Below, in pieces: positions 56,466 to 64,000 of a stretch of 64,000 bases of DNA. Where the stretch lies: contig CALIDI010000047.1 in NCBI GenBank assembly GCA_938023035.1, positions 1 through 64,000 on the forward strand. Reading direction: 5' to 3'. This DNA is from an uncultured Leptolyngbyaceae cyanobacterium (GTDB taxonomy: Bacteria > Cyanobacteriota > Cyanobacteriia > Leptolyngbyales > Leptolyngbyaceae). Every line of letters starts with the position of its first letter. Positions within the stretch are counted from its first letter, which is position 1. Below the pieces are notes generated by a model. The model had not been told where the DNA came from and made no database searches. It saw nothing but the letters and a program-made list of their open reading frames with translations. The position numbers and the translations under genes were made by a program.

Positions 56466-57200
56466 TTAGCTTGAAGGATTCTCCAGGTCTTGGGGCGGCC
56501 AGGATACTTCCTCAAACTCTACATCAAAGCATTCTCTGGCCGCTTGGGCTAATGCCCAAATCACACGTTCGATCAAATCATCTGAGCCGTCTGAGGCTGC
56601 CTCTGTAAAAGGCGATTGACCAGGATCACGACCAAATACTTGGTGATAAAGACCAGCATCTTGAGTGAGACGAATAGAGCCGTGTTGTAGCACGGCGTGA
56701 CCGCGATAAAGCTGAGCACTGCCAATGAGTTTGTAGCCGGTTGCAGTGACTAAATCAGCATCGGTCGCTGTTCCAAAACAATCAGGATTGTGGATGTAAC
56801 CGCGCCCGCTTTGCCCGTAATACAGCGGTATCCCCAGCGATCGCCAACCCTCAACCAGAAAGGCTGAAAGCTGCCGGTAAACCTGCCGCCGATTGCCTTG
56901 ATACCCAGACGTCACCAGAGCATAGGTCAAATCACCCTGATGTAATACTGCCCGCCCACCGGTTGGTCGCCGCACAATATCCAGCGATCGCCCTTGCCAC
57001 TCCAGGGAATGCCACGCTTCTGGGTAGTGGCGTTGATGATAACCCAGAGAAATCGCCGCAGGCTGCCATTGGTAAAATCGAAGCATTGGGGGGTGCTGAC
57101 CCAATCGATGCTGCTCCAGCAAATACTCATCTAGAGCCATCTGCGCCTGACCTGCTGCCTGCATCAGCGCTATTAACCGCCAGCGCGGGCCAGATGCCAT
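56466..57200 (-). CDS. lplA: Lipoate-protein ligase A family protein
   Basis: This 244-residue protein belongs to the biotin/lipoate ligase fold. The nucleotide-binding RRPTGGRAVLHQGDLTYAL motif lies near residue 78, and the conserved lysine segment TATGYKLIGSAQLY near 150, typical of LplA-type octanoate/lipoate attachment. The N-terminus (MALDEYLLEQ) and the YQWQPAAISLGYHQ segment match the family. It may attach lipoate to dehydrogenase or glycine-cleavage subunits. It begins at ATG 57200, 7 bases downstream of the stop of the YbjN gene, so both are probably co-transcribed. Confidence 0.88.
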   Translation of the reverse strand: MASGPRWRLIALMQAAGQAQMALDEYLLEQHRLGQHPPMLRFYQWQPAAISLGYHQRHYPEAWHSLEWQGRSLDIVRRPTGGRAVLHQGDLTYALVTSGYQGNRRQVYRQLSAFLVEGWRSLGIPLYYGQSGRGYIHNPDCFGTATDADLVTATGYKLIGSAQLYRGHAVLQHGSIRLTQDAGLYHQVFGRDPGQSPFTEAASDGSDDLIERVIWALAQAARECFDVEFEEVSWPPQDLENPSS

Positions 57201-57206
57201 TATTTT

Positions 57207-57686
57207 CTACTTAAAGTTGGCTTGCAGTGGTTCGTCATTTTCATCTGCCAGAGTCGCCACAATAGTCACCGCCCGCGAGATTTCTCCCGGCGCAATATCG
57301 GCTAGAGGGCGGCTAGCCACCACTACAATTTCATCACCCATCAGAGCAAAGCGAGCTTCCAGCGTCGTTGACCAATTTAACTCCAAGAGTTCACGAAACA
57401 ACTTTGCTTCATCAATCACCGGCAGTTTCAACACTGTAGACCAAACAGTCAGAGTATCTTCGTCAGACGCACCTGTTAAATGCACAAACACCTCAACCGT
57501 GCCATACTTAAATTTCCAGGTATGGCCATCTCCTGCCTTGCTAACCATGGCCGACTCTTCCGTATCCAAGCTAGCAATGACCGCTTCAATCACAGCGACA
57601 GGATGAGTCTCTGCTAGCTCCTCAATCGCAGATTCAGCAATCTCACTAGAAATGGGAGTGGTTAATTCAGACGCTACAGTTGCCAT
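57207..57686 (-). CDS. YbjN domain-containing protein
   Basis: This 159-residue acidic protein has the CesT/YbjN fold, a type-III-chaperone-like alpha/beta sandwich: HTWKFKYGTVEVFVHLTG, LTVWSTVLKLPVIDEAKLFRELLELNW, ARFALMGDEIVVVASRPLADI, and a late ISRAVTIVATLADE helix. YbjN proteins in cyanobacteria and enterobacteria are linked to stress and motility but have no defined reaction. ATG 57686 (MATVASEL) is preferred over 57719, which adds an unconserved leader. It is directly upstream of the LplA-like gene on the same strand. Confidence 0.85.
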   Translation of the reverse strand: MATVASELTTPISSEIAESAIEELAETHPVAVIEAVIASLDTEESAMVSKAGDGHTWKFKYGTVEVFVHLTGASDEDTLTVWSTVLKLPVIDEAKLFRELLELNWSTTLEARFALMGDEIVVVASRPLADIAPGEISRAVTIVATLADENDEPLQANFK

Positions 57687-58232
57687 AGTGATACCTATCT
57701 CGTAAGTGTGGGTGCGCAAAAACCAGTGCTTATGTTGCCTCTTGGGTTGCTGTCAGGCCGTTACCCCAATGATTGACCCAAAGCCACTCAACGACTCTAT
57801 ATTAGTCATGTCTGAGTTAATCCGGTCTGACAGTGCGGCAATTTTCCCAAATAATTTTCCCAAATACAAAGAGAATGCAAAGTACCTCTTTGACTTTGGT
57901 TGATGATTAATTTGGGTTGATGATTACGACCAAACCCTAATCAAAGGTAGCGCTGATTGCAGAATCTTCGGGGAAGGATCTTGATTTCTTCAGGTTTGGG
58001 ATTGCGACTTACAAGGTACCCCCCTGAGAGGAGCTTTGAACAGCATCCGGCGGCTAAAACTGCGCCAATAGAAGTCTAAAAAAACCACGGGGGGCACCGA
58101 GATTTGGCTCTGCGTTCTCTGGATCTCCGTGGTCAGGTTTCAGTTGATAAAATCTTGCGATTGTTTAGACCGCTTAAACCCCAGATTTACTTAGCATTTT
58201 TGTCCTTGCAGTTAGCGTTCTGTAAAGGAGCA
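57687..58232. other. Intergenic region between the YbjN and ferritin-like genes
   Basis: This contains the terminator of the ferritin-like gene (58078-58133) and the upstream region of the YbjN gene. Direct repeats ATTTTCCCAAATA and AATTTTCCCAAATAC overlap near 57839-57867. No gene is supported; a plus-strand open frame at 57706-57903 looks non-coding. Confidence 0.4.
58078..58133 (-). terminator. Rho-independent terminator after the ferritin-like gene
   Basis: Read on the minus strand, ACCACGG (58133-58127) pairs with CCGTGGT (58090-58084), and an inner GAGAT...ATCTC pair strengthens the stem. It is followed at once by TTTTTTT. It lies 100 bases after the stop codon at 58233, in the correct orientation. 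Confidence 0.75.
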
Positions 58233-59150
58233 CTACGCTGAGAGATTTTCTTTCCGTTTATCTTTGTGAACGGGGATGTTGTCGCGATTGAGGCCCTGGA
58301 AAAACATGGGAATCAGGCGCTCAACGAATGCTTGGGGATCGCGTTTCCAGGCACGCTGAGCCACATCAATCCGCGTTTTTTGCAGGTCGGGAGCCAAAAT
58401 GCTCTGGGGCAGTCGCTCCAGCACGTATTGCGCCCGTTGGGCTAGGGGCATGGTTTCTGAAATGGCCAGCAGTTTGTTGACCCGACGCAGTTCTGCTCCC
58501 AAGGTGAAGTCCATGCCTGCTTCGTAGGCGGCTTGTTCAATCGCGGTGTAGCGACGGCGGGCGGTCTCTACCTTGCGACGGTGCTCAGGGCTTTTATCTG
58601 CCATTTCGGCCAACAGGCGCGTTCCCCAGCGCACATGGGCGGCCTCTTCTGGGAAAATGCGTTCAATGGTTTCACGAATGGCGGCGTTTTCTTGTGTCTG
58701 GGGCGCTTGCTTTAACGCATGGATATGGGCTGAGAAGTACTCACACCCACGCTTTTCAGTCACATTGATAGCGGCTAGGGAGGAAATTAAGAAATCATCC
58801 AGGTTGCTGTTGGGGTCATAGGCTTCTGCATCCAACAGCCGCTCAAACTCTTCAATGTAGGAAGAGCCGGGAGGGGTGCCCACATCAGCCCCTAAATCGA
58901 CCAGCAGGTCGGTCAGCCACATGGCATGGCGGGCTTCATCGGCAACGTGCCGAGACAAATCGCGGGTTAACTTTGCATCTTTGCCATTGAGGGATTCAAT
59001 CAGGTTGGTTAAATCTTTGCAACTGCGCTGCTCATTAAACCGGTAGCGGTTCAGCGTAATCAAATGGGCTTCGCGATCGCGGACGACTTGAGCCAAAATT
59101 TCACGGGCACCGATCGCGTTGTTGAGTTTTCGAGGATAAGCAACCGTCAT
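58233..59150 (-). CDS. Diiron ferritin-like domain protein
   Basis: This 305-residue helical protein carries two E-x-x-H motifs typical of diiron carboxylate proteins: DEARHAMW near residue 71 and EEAAHVRW near residue 171, with further acidic residues in the helices between. It may bind iron or catalyse an oxygen-dependent reaction; the exact family is not resolved, though the size and motif spacing resemble ferritin-like proteins of cyanobacteria. A C-terminal 90-residue extension (AQYVLERLPQSILAPDL) lies outside the four-helix core. It is followed by a strong terminator and is divergent from the CSP41-like gene. Confidence 0.82.
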   Translation of the reverse strand: MTVAYPRKLNNAIGAREILAQVVRDREAHLITLNRYRFNEQRSCKDLTNLIESLNGKDAKLTRDLSRHVADEARHAMWLTDLLVDLGADVGTPPGSSYIEEFERLLDAEAYDPNSNLDDFLISSLAAINVTEKRGCEYFSAHIHALKQAPQTQENAAIRETIERIFPEEAAHVRWGTRLLAEMADKSPEHRRKVETARRRYTAIEQAAYEAGMDFTLGAELRRVNKLLAISETMPLAQRAQYVLERLPQSILAPDLQKTRIDVAQRAWKRDPQAFVERLIPMFFQGLNRDNIPVHKDKRKENLSA

Positions 59151-59310
59151 GACTTTTATTTCAGTTTGTAACTTTTCCTTTAATGTAACGTAGTTTCATA
59201 GAGGTGACTGTCAACGGCTTATCAAATCAAGGGTTTTAGCCCTAATCACCATTCATTTTGCCTGGCGAACTCACGGTAAGATAAAAAGCTGTCGCCGTTG
59301 GGATGGGGAA

Positions 59311-60246
59311 ATGCGAATTTTAATCATGGGTGGCACCCGGTTTATCGGGGTTTACCTGACGCGCTTATTGGTCAACCAGGGGCATGAGGTGGTGTTATTT
59401 AACCGGGGAAACAAACCTGCTCCTGTAGGTGGGGTGACGCAGATCCATGGCGATCGCACCAACCCCGATGATCTGATTAACCAGCTATCGTCAGAGCAGT
59501 TTGATGCCATTTTTGATAACAACGGCAGAGAACTGAGCGACACAAAGCCCCTAGCCGATCTGTTTAAGGGCAAGGTACGGCATTTTGTTTACATGAGTTC
59601 AGCCGGGGTTTATCTGAAGTCTGACCAGATGCCCTACATTGAAGGCGATGCGGTAGACCCCAACAGCCGCCATCGCGGTAAGTATGAAACCGAAACCTAT
59701 CTGGCACAACAGGGCTTACCCTTTACCGCGCTTCGGCCTACTTACATCTATGGGCCGCAAAATTACAATGACTTGGAAGCTTGGTTCTTTGATCGCATCG
59801 TCCGCGATCGACCCATCCCTATCCCTGGGCATGGGCAACACCTGACCCAGCTAGGGCATGTGAGCGATCTAGCCCAGGCGATGGCCCTGATTTTGGAAAC
59901 CCCCTGTGCCATTCGGCAAATCTACAACATCTCTGGAGAGCGCTTCGTCACCTTTGACGGGTTGGCGCGAGCCTGTGCGGCAGCAGCGGGTCAACCGATT
60001 GATCGCCTCAAGTTGGTTCATTACGACCCTAAGGCCTTCGACTTTGGCAAGCGCAAAGCCTTCCCAATGCGGACACAGCACTTTTTTGCCTCCATTCACA
60101 AAGCCAAAAACGACTTACACTGGGAACCTCACTATGATCTGCTCTCTGGGCTAAAAGACTCCTTTGAGCACGACTATCTCGCCCAAGGACGCGATCGGAG
60201 CGAGATTGATTTTTCGGTTGATGATGAAATCCTGGCCGCCGTTTGA
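59311..60246 (+). CDS. CSP41-like NAD-dependent epimerase/dehydratase family protein
   Basis: This 311-residue extended SDR protein resembles the chloroplast RNA-binding protein CSP41 and its cyanobacterial homologs. The dinucleotide loop GGTRFIGVYLTRLL is at residues 7-20, followed by LFNRGNKP and HGDRTNP. RPTYIYGPQNYND occurs near residue 145. In plastids CSP41 stabilises RNAs and has lost much of its dehydrogenase chemistry; the cyanobacterial role is unresolved. GGGGA 4 bases upstream supports ATG 59311. The CofE-like gene starts 10 bases after its stop, so the two form an operon. Confidence 0.9.
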   Translation: MRILIMGGTRFIGVYLTRLLVNQGHEVVLFNRGNKPAPVGGVTQIHGDRTNPDDLINQLSSEQFDAIFDNNGRELSDTKPLADLFKGKVRHFVYMSSAGVYLKSDQMPYIEGDAVDPNSRHRGKYETETYLAQQGLPFTALRPTYIYGPQNYNDLEAWFFDRIVRDRPIPIPGHGQHLTQLGHVSDLAQAMALILETPCAIRQIYNISGERFVTFDGLARACAAAAGQPIDRLKLVHYDPKAFDFGKRKAFPMRTQHFFASIHKAKNDLHWEPHYDLLSGLKDSFEHDYLAQGRDRSEIDFSVDDEILAAV

Positions 60247-60256
60247 GGAAAAACCC

Positions 60257-61432
60257 GTGGGTATCGTTGGTTATGTATTGCTGGCGCTAGCAGGCAGCCT
60301 GGTTAGCTTACTTTTATTGGCCTTATTGGCCATCGAAGTGCAGTATCGTCGCCGCCCTGGCAACAAGCTGGCAGTGACACCAGGAGAATGGCAAACTCAG
60401 CAGGATAGTGCTCAGCATTATCAGATCAGTGGCACGGTCGAGTTTACCAACCAAACCCGCCGACTAGAAATTATGGTGCCTGAAATCAAAGCGGAGGTAC
60501 AGTTGCTGTCTGCGGCTAGTGTGGCGGGCATTACTATAGAAACCCGGGTGATGCCCCTAGCGGCGGATACAGAAATTCGCCCAGACGGTTACTGGGAGGG
60601 CTATATCATCAAACACAAGCCGCTCCCTGTCAAAATCCTGATCGATCTGCGCGGAGCCGATTTAAGCCCCCTCAAGGCGGCCTGGGTGAAACTCCACTAT
60701 GTAAAGTACGGGCCAGCCGGGCGAATTCCTCAAACCTATCATTTGGTTGTTCCCCTCAAGTTTCCTGAGCCAAGTGATTCTAGCCATTGGCGCACTACTG
60801 AACGGGCCGAGGTTTTGCCCATTCGTACCCACTTGCTCACCCCATTAGACAACCCGGTTGCCGTGGTGCAGCGCTATGTGCAGCCCCATGCTAAGCCCGG
60901 CGATATTGTGACGATTGGCGAGTCTCCGATCGCCATTATGCAGGGTCGATTTCGCCATCCCAGCGATATCAAACCCGGCTGGGTTGCCCAGCGCTTGTGT
61001 TACCTCTTTTTGCCCACCTCCAGTTTGGCGACGGCGTGTGGATTGCAATCGCTGGTAGATATGGTGGGGCCACTGCGAGTACTCTTTGCCTTTCTGGCTG
61101 GGGCACTGGCAAAAGCCGTATTCCGCAAACCAGGGGTGTTTTACCAGTTGGCCGGTGAGCAGGCGCGGCTGATTGACGATGTGACCGGCACACTGCCCCC
61201 CTATGATCAGTTTTTGGTGATGGGGCCAGAGCACTCCCAGACTGTAGTGGATGAAATTAAACGGGCAACAGGGCTATCGGCTGCGATCGTCGATGTCAAC
61301 GATTTGCGGCGGGTGAAGGTGCTGGCGGCTTCCCCCGACATTCCGCCTGGGTTGCTCGAAAGCGCTTTAATCTCTAACCCGGCGGGTAATGCGAATGAGC
61401 AAACGCCCGTGGTATTAATCCGGCCCTTGTAG
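60257..61432 (+). CDS. F420-0:L-glutamate ligase (CofE)-like protein
   Basis: This 391-residue protein starts with a transmembrane helix (VGYVLLALAGSLVSLLLLAL), then has a 170-residue N-terminal region (FTNQTRRLEIMVPEIKAEVQ). Its C-terminal half, from TPLDNPVAVVQRYVQPHAKPGD, resembles CofE. CofE adds glutamates to coenzyme F420 in actinobacteria and archaea; in cyanobacteria the function of these proteins is not established, although they make the FO-type deazaflavin used by photolyases. GTG 60257 with GAGG 8 bases upstream decides the start, 10 bases after the CSP41-like gene. It is followed by a strong terminator. Confidence 0.78.
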   Translation: MGIVGYVLLALAGSLVSLLLLALLAIEVQYRRRPGNKLAVTPGEWQTQQDSAQHYQISGTVEFTNQTRRLEIMVPEIKAEVQLLSAASVAGITIETRVMPLAADTEIRPDGYWEGYIIKHKPLPVKILIDLRGADLSPLKAAWVKLHYVKYGPAGRIPQTYHLVVPLKFPEPSDSSHWRTTERAEVLPIRTHLLTPLDNPVAVVQRYVQPHAKPGDIVTIGESPIAIMQGRFRHPSDIKPGWVAQRLCYLFLPTSSLATACGLQSLVDMVGPLRVLFAFLAGALAKAVFRKPGVFYQLAGEQARLIDDVTGTLPPYDQFLVMGPEHSQTVVDEIKRATGLSAAIVDVNDLRRVKVLAASPDIPPGLLESALISNPAGNANEQTPVVLIRPL

Positions 61433-61444
61433 TTAAGCAGTGCC

Positions 61445-61503
61445 GCTTTCTTTCTATGACCGCCTGCATTTTCTGCTTTTCGGAAAGAAAGCAAATTTTT
61501 TTA
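61445..61503 (+). terminator. Rho-independent terminator after the CofE-like gene
   Basis: GCTTTCTTTC (61445-61454) and GAAAGAAAGC (61483-61492) form a perfect 10-bp stem, followed by AAATTTTTTT. It begins 13 bases after the stop codon of the CofE-like gene and closes the CSP41-CofE operon. Confidence 0.7.
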
Positions 61504-61560
61504 GGGTTTGATTCTTTTTAGGATTGGATGCGGTGGGCACAAGGGCTATGAGGGCGCTTT

Positions 61561-62277
61561 CTACACCTGGTTAGGGTCAACGCCTAGCTCTTGCAGTTTG
61601 GCGCGCAGCCGCTCGTTGCGCTGGCGCTCAGCAATAACCAGTTCTTCGGGGGTTGGCACCCGCTCCCCATTGGGGGTGAAAAAGCGTAGTTGGGTCTGGT
61701 CGATACCGAGGTAGAGCCGCAGTTGTTCGCTCCAGCGCCAGCCCTGCTCAGTTGGGGGAATGGGCTGATAGCTGCCATCAACGAGGTGAAAGCCCTCAAA
61801 CTCTAGGCTGTGGGGGTCAAACCAAAAGTAGTCTGGGGTGCGGAAGGTGTCTTGGTAGATGCGTTTTTTGAGGCCACGGTCGGTCTGGGCGGTCGAGTCA
61901 GACAGGAGTTCGACAATGACGTGGGGGTATTTGCCGTCTTCTTCCCACACCACCCAGCTTTTCCGGGGACGCCGCTCGGTCCCCAGCACAACAAAAAAGT
62001 CTGGGCCGCGAAAGTCTTCTGACTTGAGCTGTTTGGGACTGTAGTAGATGGTGATGTTGCCAGAAACATAGAAATCTTGACGCTCTTGCCAGTGCGATCG
62101 CAGCAGCCGAATCAGCAGGTCAATTTGGTCTCGGTGCAGGTCGGTTTCCAAGGGCAGTTCGTTACTGTAGAGGTCTCCAGGAGGGAACTTAACCCCGCTC
62201 TCAGCCTCAGCCGTGGCCGCCAGAGACCAACTCTCAGGGGCGATCGCCGCACTACCAGGTGATGGGGCCAAGGTCAT
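61561..62277 (-). CDS. Uma2 family endonuclease-like protein (DUF820)
   Basis: This 238-residue protein belongs to the Uma2/DUF820 family, PD-(D/E)XK-like proteins very common in cyanobacteria. FRGPDFFVVLG (Pro and Asp) lies near residue 88, and VIVELLSDSTAQTDRGLKKRIYQ near 120, giving the catalytic E, K and Y pattern. The C-terminus is a charged helix ending LQELGVDPNQV. Family members are often near mobile DNA and their substrate is unknown. ATG 62277 (MTLAPSPG) is preferred over 62367, whose N-terminus is not conserved. Confidence 0.9.
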   Translation of the reverse strand: MTLAPSPGSAAIAPESWSLAATAEAESGVKFPPGDLYSNELPLETDLHRDQIDLLIRLLRSHWQERQDFYVSGNITIYYSPKQLKSEDFRGPDFFVVLGTERRPRKSWVVWEEDGKYPHVIVELLSDSTAQTDRGLKKRIYQDTFRTPDYFWFDPHSLEFEGFHLVDGSYQPIPPTEQGWRWSEQLRLYLGIDQTQLRFFTPNGERVPTPEELVIAERQRNERLRAKLQELGVDPNQV

Positions 62278-62494
62278 GGCAAAACTCGGATGGAGAATGC
62301 TTCTAGTGTAGCGATGTCGGCCATGCAATCGAGCACACTCGGTGCTTTTAGTTTCTCTAATACGCACAACTGGGAAACCGCCGACTCGTGCCTAGGGCAG
62401 GGGGCTTAGAGTTACTCCAATCTGCGGGCGATCGCCCCTCTGCAACCTAGACATCAACCCCGAATCAGGCTAGGAGATGCGAAATCAACGACTC

Positions 62495-63022
62495 CTAACG
62501 GCTGCTCAAATTGGCTTCCAGGCTTTTGAGGTATTCCGTATTCACCCCCGATTCGCGGGTAAGCGCAATCTTGCCAGTACGGGCAATCTCACGAATGCCA
62601 AATTTATTCAACACCTGCACGATCGCCACCATTTTGCCGGGGTCACCCACCACCTCAATGGTGAGTGAATCTTCTGCCACATCCACAACCCGGGCACGAA
62701 AGATTTGAGCTAGCTCTAACACCTCTGAGCGATTGGAGCTAGTCGCATTCACCTTCATCAACATCAGTTCACGCTCGACACAAGGCACTGTCGTAATATC
62801 CTGCACCTTCAGCACATTAATTAATTTGTAGAGCTGTTTAGTCAACTGCTCAATATTGCGCTCATCGCCAGGCACAACCATCGTGATCCGCGAAACGCCC
62901 ATTTGTTCAGCGGGGCCGACAGCCAGGCTTTCGATATTAAAGCCACGACGGGCAAACAGGCCTGCAATGCGGGTGAGAACTCCCGCCTCATCTTCAACCA
63001 GAACAGAGAGTGTGTGCTTCAT
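62495..63022 (-). CDS. ilvH: Acetolactate synthase small (regulatory) subunit
   Basis: IlvH is the regulatory subunit that gives valine feedback sensitivity to acetolactate synthase, the first common enzyme of branched-chain amino acid synthesis. The 175 residues match the family. Two ACT domains are visible: [22 protein letters not shown] near residue 4, with [12 protein letters not shown], and a second C-terminal one ([14 protein letters not shown] near 125). The ATG at 63022 is the usual start ([12 protein letters not shown]). The large subunit gene is not in this window. Confidence 0.96.
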   Translation of the reverse strand: MKHTLSVLVEDEAGVLTRIAGLFARRGFNIESLAVGPAEQMGVSRITMVVPGDERNIEQLTKQLYKLINVLKVQDITTVPCVERELMLMKVNATSSNRSEVLELAQIFRARVVDVAEDSLTIEVVGDPGKMVAIVQVLNKFGIREIARTGKIALTRESGVNTEYLKSLEANLSSR

Positions 63023-63369
63023 AGGGAGCAGAAAAGGTTAGGTAACAAGTTATACCAATTTCAGTGAAAAATGGGGCGTTGCTGCATCTGGCTCTGAATC
63101 ACCCAATCTGCCCTCTCCCTGGCGCGCACTCAAAGGAAGAGCAAACCGGAGCAATCGCATCTTTCTCCGAATGCGAGAAGAGCAAGGGCTGAGGGCCATT
63201 CATCCCTGCGTTAAGTACCGCCAAGAATGGAACTGCTACCTGATTGAACGCTTTACACCGGAGCGCTTTCGCTCTCCAAAATCGCAAATTGCTTGACAAG
63301 CTCAGCACCCATCCAAAATGGTATTAGGCACTTATTGTAGCCTGGGTAGACGCCTACCTAGCGGCTTTG
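63023..63369. other. Intergenic region with dispersed repeat remnants
   Basis: CTGCCCTCTCCCTGGCGCGC near 63109 and GCTGAGGGCCATTCATCC near 63190 match parts of the composite repeat family. No gene is supported. It separates ilvH from the oxidoreductase gene, both on the minus strand. Confidence 0.4.
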
Positions 63370-64000
63370 TTAGGAAATGTCTGAATTAGGTATCGTAATC
63401 ACTCGACCCGTTTCAGCCGCTTGCTGGGCCGCCGCCGCCACTTGTAGGGTGTAGAGACTTTCGGTGGGCTGGACGTAGAGGGGGTGCCCCTGGGTGAGGT
63501 GGTCTAATACTAGAGCAGTGTCTTTAACAAAGAGGCCCTGACGGGTAGGAACTGTCAACTCCTGCTGCTCAAGCGCAGTGATGAGACAACCGCGGTCACC
63601 CTGAAATACCAGGGCACCCTGACTGCCATGCACCTCCATTGACCGGTTAGCTTGCCAAATCGTTTCTCCTTTGGCATAGGTGACATCGGCAACCACCCCT
63701 TGCTTAAACCGCAGATGGGCCGTACAAACACAGGCGGTATAGGCCCCAGGGCGATCGCCCTGGGGCCAAAATCGGGCTTCGCAGGCAACCCGCTCTACTC
63801 GCCCAAACAGGTCAATCAAGCGATGCAAGCGAGACAACGCCCCAATCAGTGGAAACCCAAAGGTAGCGGTATCATAGGTCCACTTTTGAGGAGCCGGGTG
63901 CTGGGGAGTTGCGGTGATGTAGCAAGCATAGAAGGGTTGGCCAATGGCTTCAAGGTTGGCTTTTAGAATCTGGTGCAGGCCACCGAGCAACTCAATATGT
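63370..64000 (-). CDS. Gfo/Idh/MocA family oxidoreductase, C-terminal part (cut by the window)
   Basis: The frame is open to the right edge, so the N-terminal NAD-binding part lies outside. The visible 210 residues form the C-terminal sugar-dehydrogenase-like domain: HQILKANLEAIGQPFYACYITA, then GALSRLHRLIDLFGRVERVACEAR, YTACVCTAHLRFKQGVVADVTY, RSMEVHGSQGALVFQGDRG, and a late LYTLQVAAAAQQAAETGRVI helix. These are typical of NAD-dependent dehydrogenases acting on sugar-like or cyclitol substrates. The product is inferred from its domain pattern only. A TTG at 63990 is not the true start. Confidence 0.82.
   Translation of the reverse strand, partial: HIELLGGLHQILKANLEAIGQPFYACYITATPQHPAPQKWTYDTATFGFPLIGALSRLHRLIDLFGRVERVACEARFWPQGDRPGAYTACVCTAHLRFKQGVVADVTYAKGETIWQANRSMEVHGSQGALVFQGDRGCLITALEQQELTVPTRQGLFVKDTALVLDHLTQGHPLYVQPTESLYTLQVAAAAQQAAETGRVITIPNSDIS

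Noticed and set aside
57706-57903. 65-codon plus-strand frame upstream of the YbjN gene
   Set aside because: Cysteine-rich start, no ribosome binding site and overlap with the YbjN promoter region; no homology signal.

Overview
The window comes from a cyanobacterium. The HIP1 octamer GCGATCGC recurs through genes and intergenic DNA on both strands. The gene content fits as well: an Anacystis-type photolyase, two DUF4278 microproteins, a CSP41-like protein, a GH100 neutral invertase, class II fructose-bisphosphate aldolase and a PatD-like protein. A filamentous, Leptolyngbya-like lineage is possible from the abundant dispersed repeats, but that is inference. No rRNA, tRNA, transposase, integrase, phage genes or cas genes were found. 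The content is mostly chromosomal housekeeping.

Layout. 0.2-8.9 kb: photolyase, a two-domain cobalamin adenosyltransferase, a family 5 solute-binding lipoprotein, an SDR protein with hemE, and a DEDDh exonuclease. 8.9-13 kb: a 1.1-kb gene-free leader before an 862-residue beta-helix/Calx-beta/proline-rich surface protein. 13-17.5 kb: aroE, a secreted protein, a methyltransferase-like protein with an altered catalytic motif, a GNAT protein and an Fe-S PD-(D/E)XK nuclease. 17.7-23.6 kb: an ABC exporter with a peptidoglycan amidase/glucosaminidase, then sfsA and an M23 peptidase. 23.9-24.5 kb: two tandem DUF4278 genes. 25-32 kb: D-lactate dehydrogenase and phosphoglucomutase, NUDIX, pyrF and fructose-bisphosphate aldolase. 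32-37 kb: a three-gene minus-strand cluster, a MerR regulator, MazG, a Ca2+/H+ exchanger and glyoxalase I. 39-51 kb: invertase, subtilase, rpe, a 49-residue protein, a 430-residue unknown, the Rel/SpoT ppGpp enzyme, a PatD-like protein, an esterase-like hydrolase and a beta-hydroxyacid dehydrogenase. 51-57.7 kb: small unknown genes, a CRISPR-like repeat pair, DUF1643, a degenerate CDF transporter, an LplA-like ligase and a YbjN protein. 58-64 kb: a diiron ferritin-like protein, a CSP41-like protein paired with a CofE-like protein, Uma2, ilvH and a truncated Gfo/Idh/MocA oxidoreductase.

Central metabolism is well represented. Aldolase, Rpe, phosphoglucomutase, invertase and D-lactate dehydrogenase cover Calvin-cycle carbon, glycogen/sucrose turnover and fermentation. 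hemE, aroE, pyrF and ilvH supply tetrapyrrole, aromatic, pyrimidine and branched-chain pathways. Rel, MazG and NUDIX handle nucleotides under stress. The amidase, M23 peptidase and neighbouring ABC exporter suggest envelope remodelling.

The least explained parts are the intergenic regions. A composite, degenerate repeat family recurs in at least ten gaps, often just after stop codons. One 148-bp unit occurs twice, inverted, 16 kb apart. There are six two-copy short tandem duplications (periods 10-18 bp). A pair of perfect 37-bp direct repeats 34 bp apart precedes the DUF1643 gene. Two DUF4278 microproteins and a 49-residue protein are easily missed. I do not see a clear new multi-gene system; the repeat pair, the microproteins and the composite repeats are the best leads.
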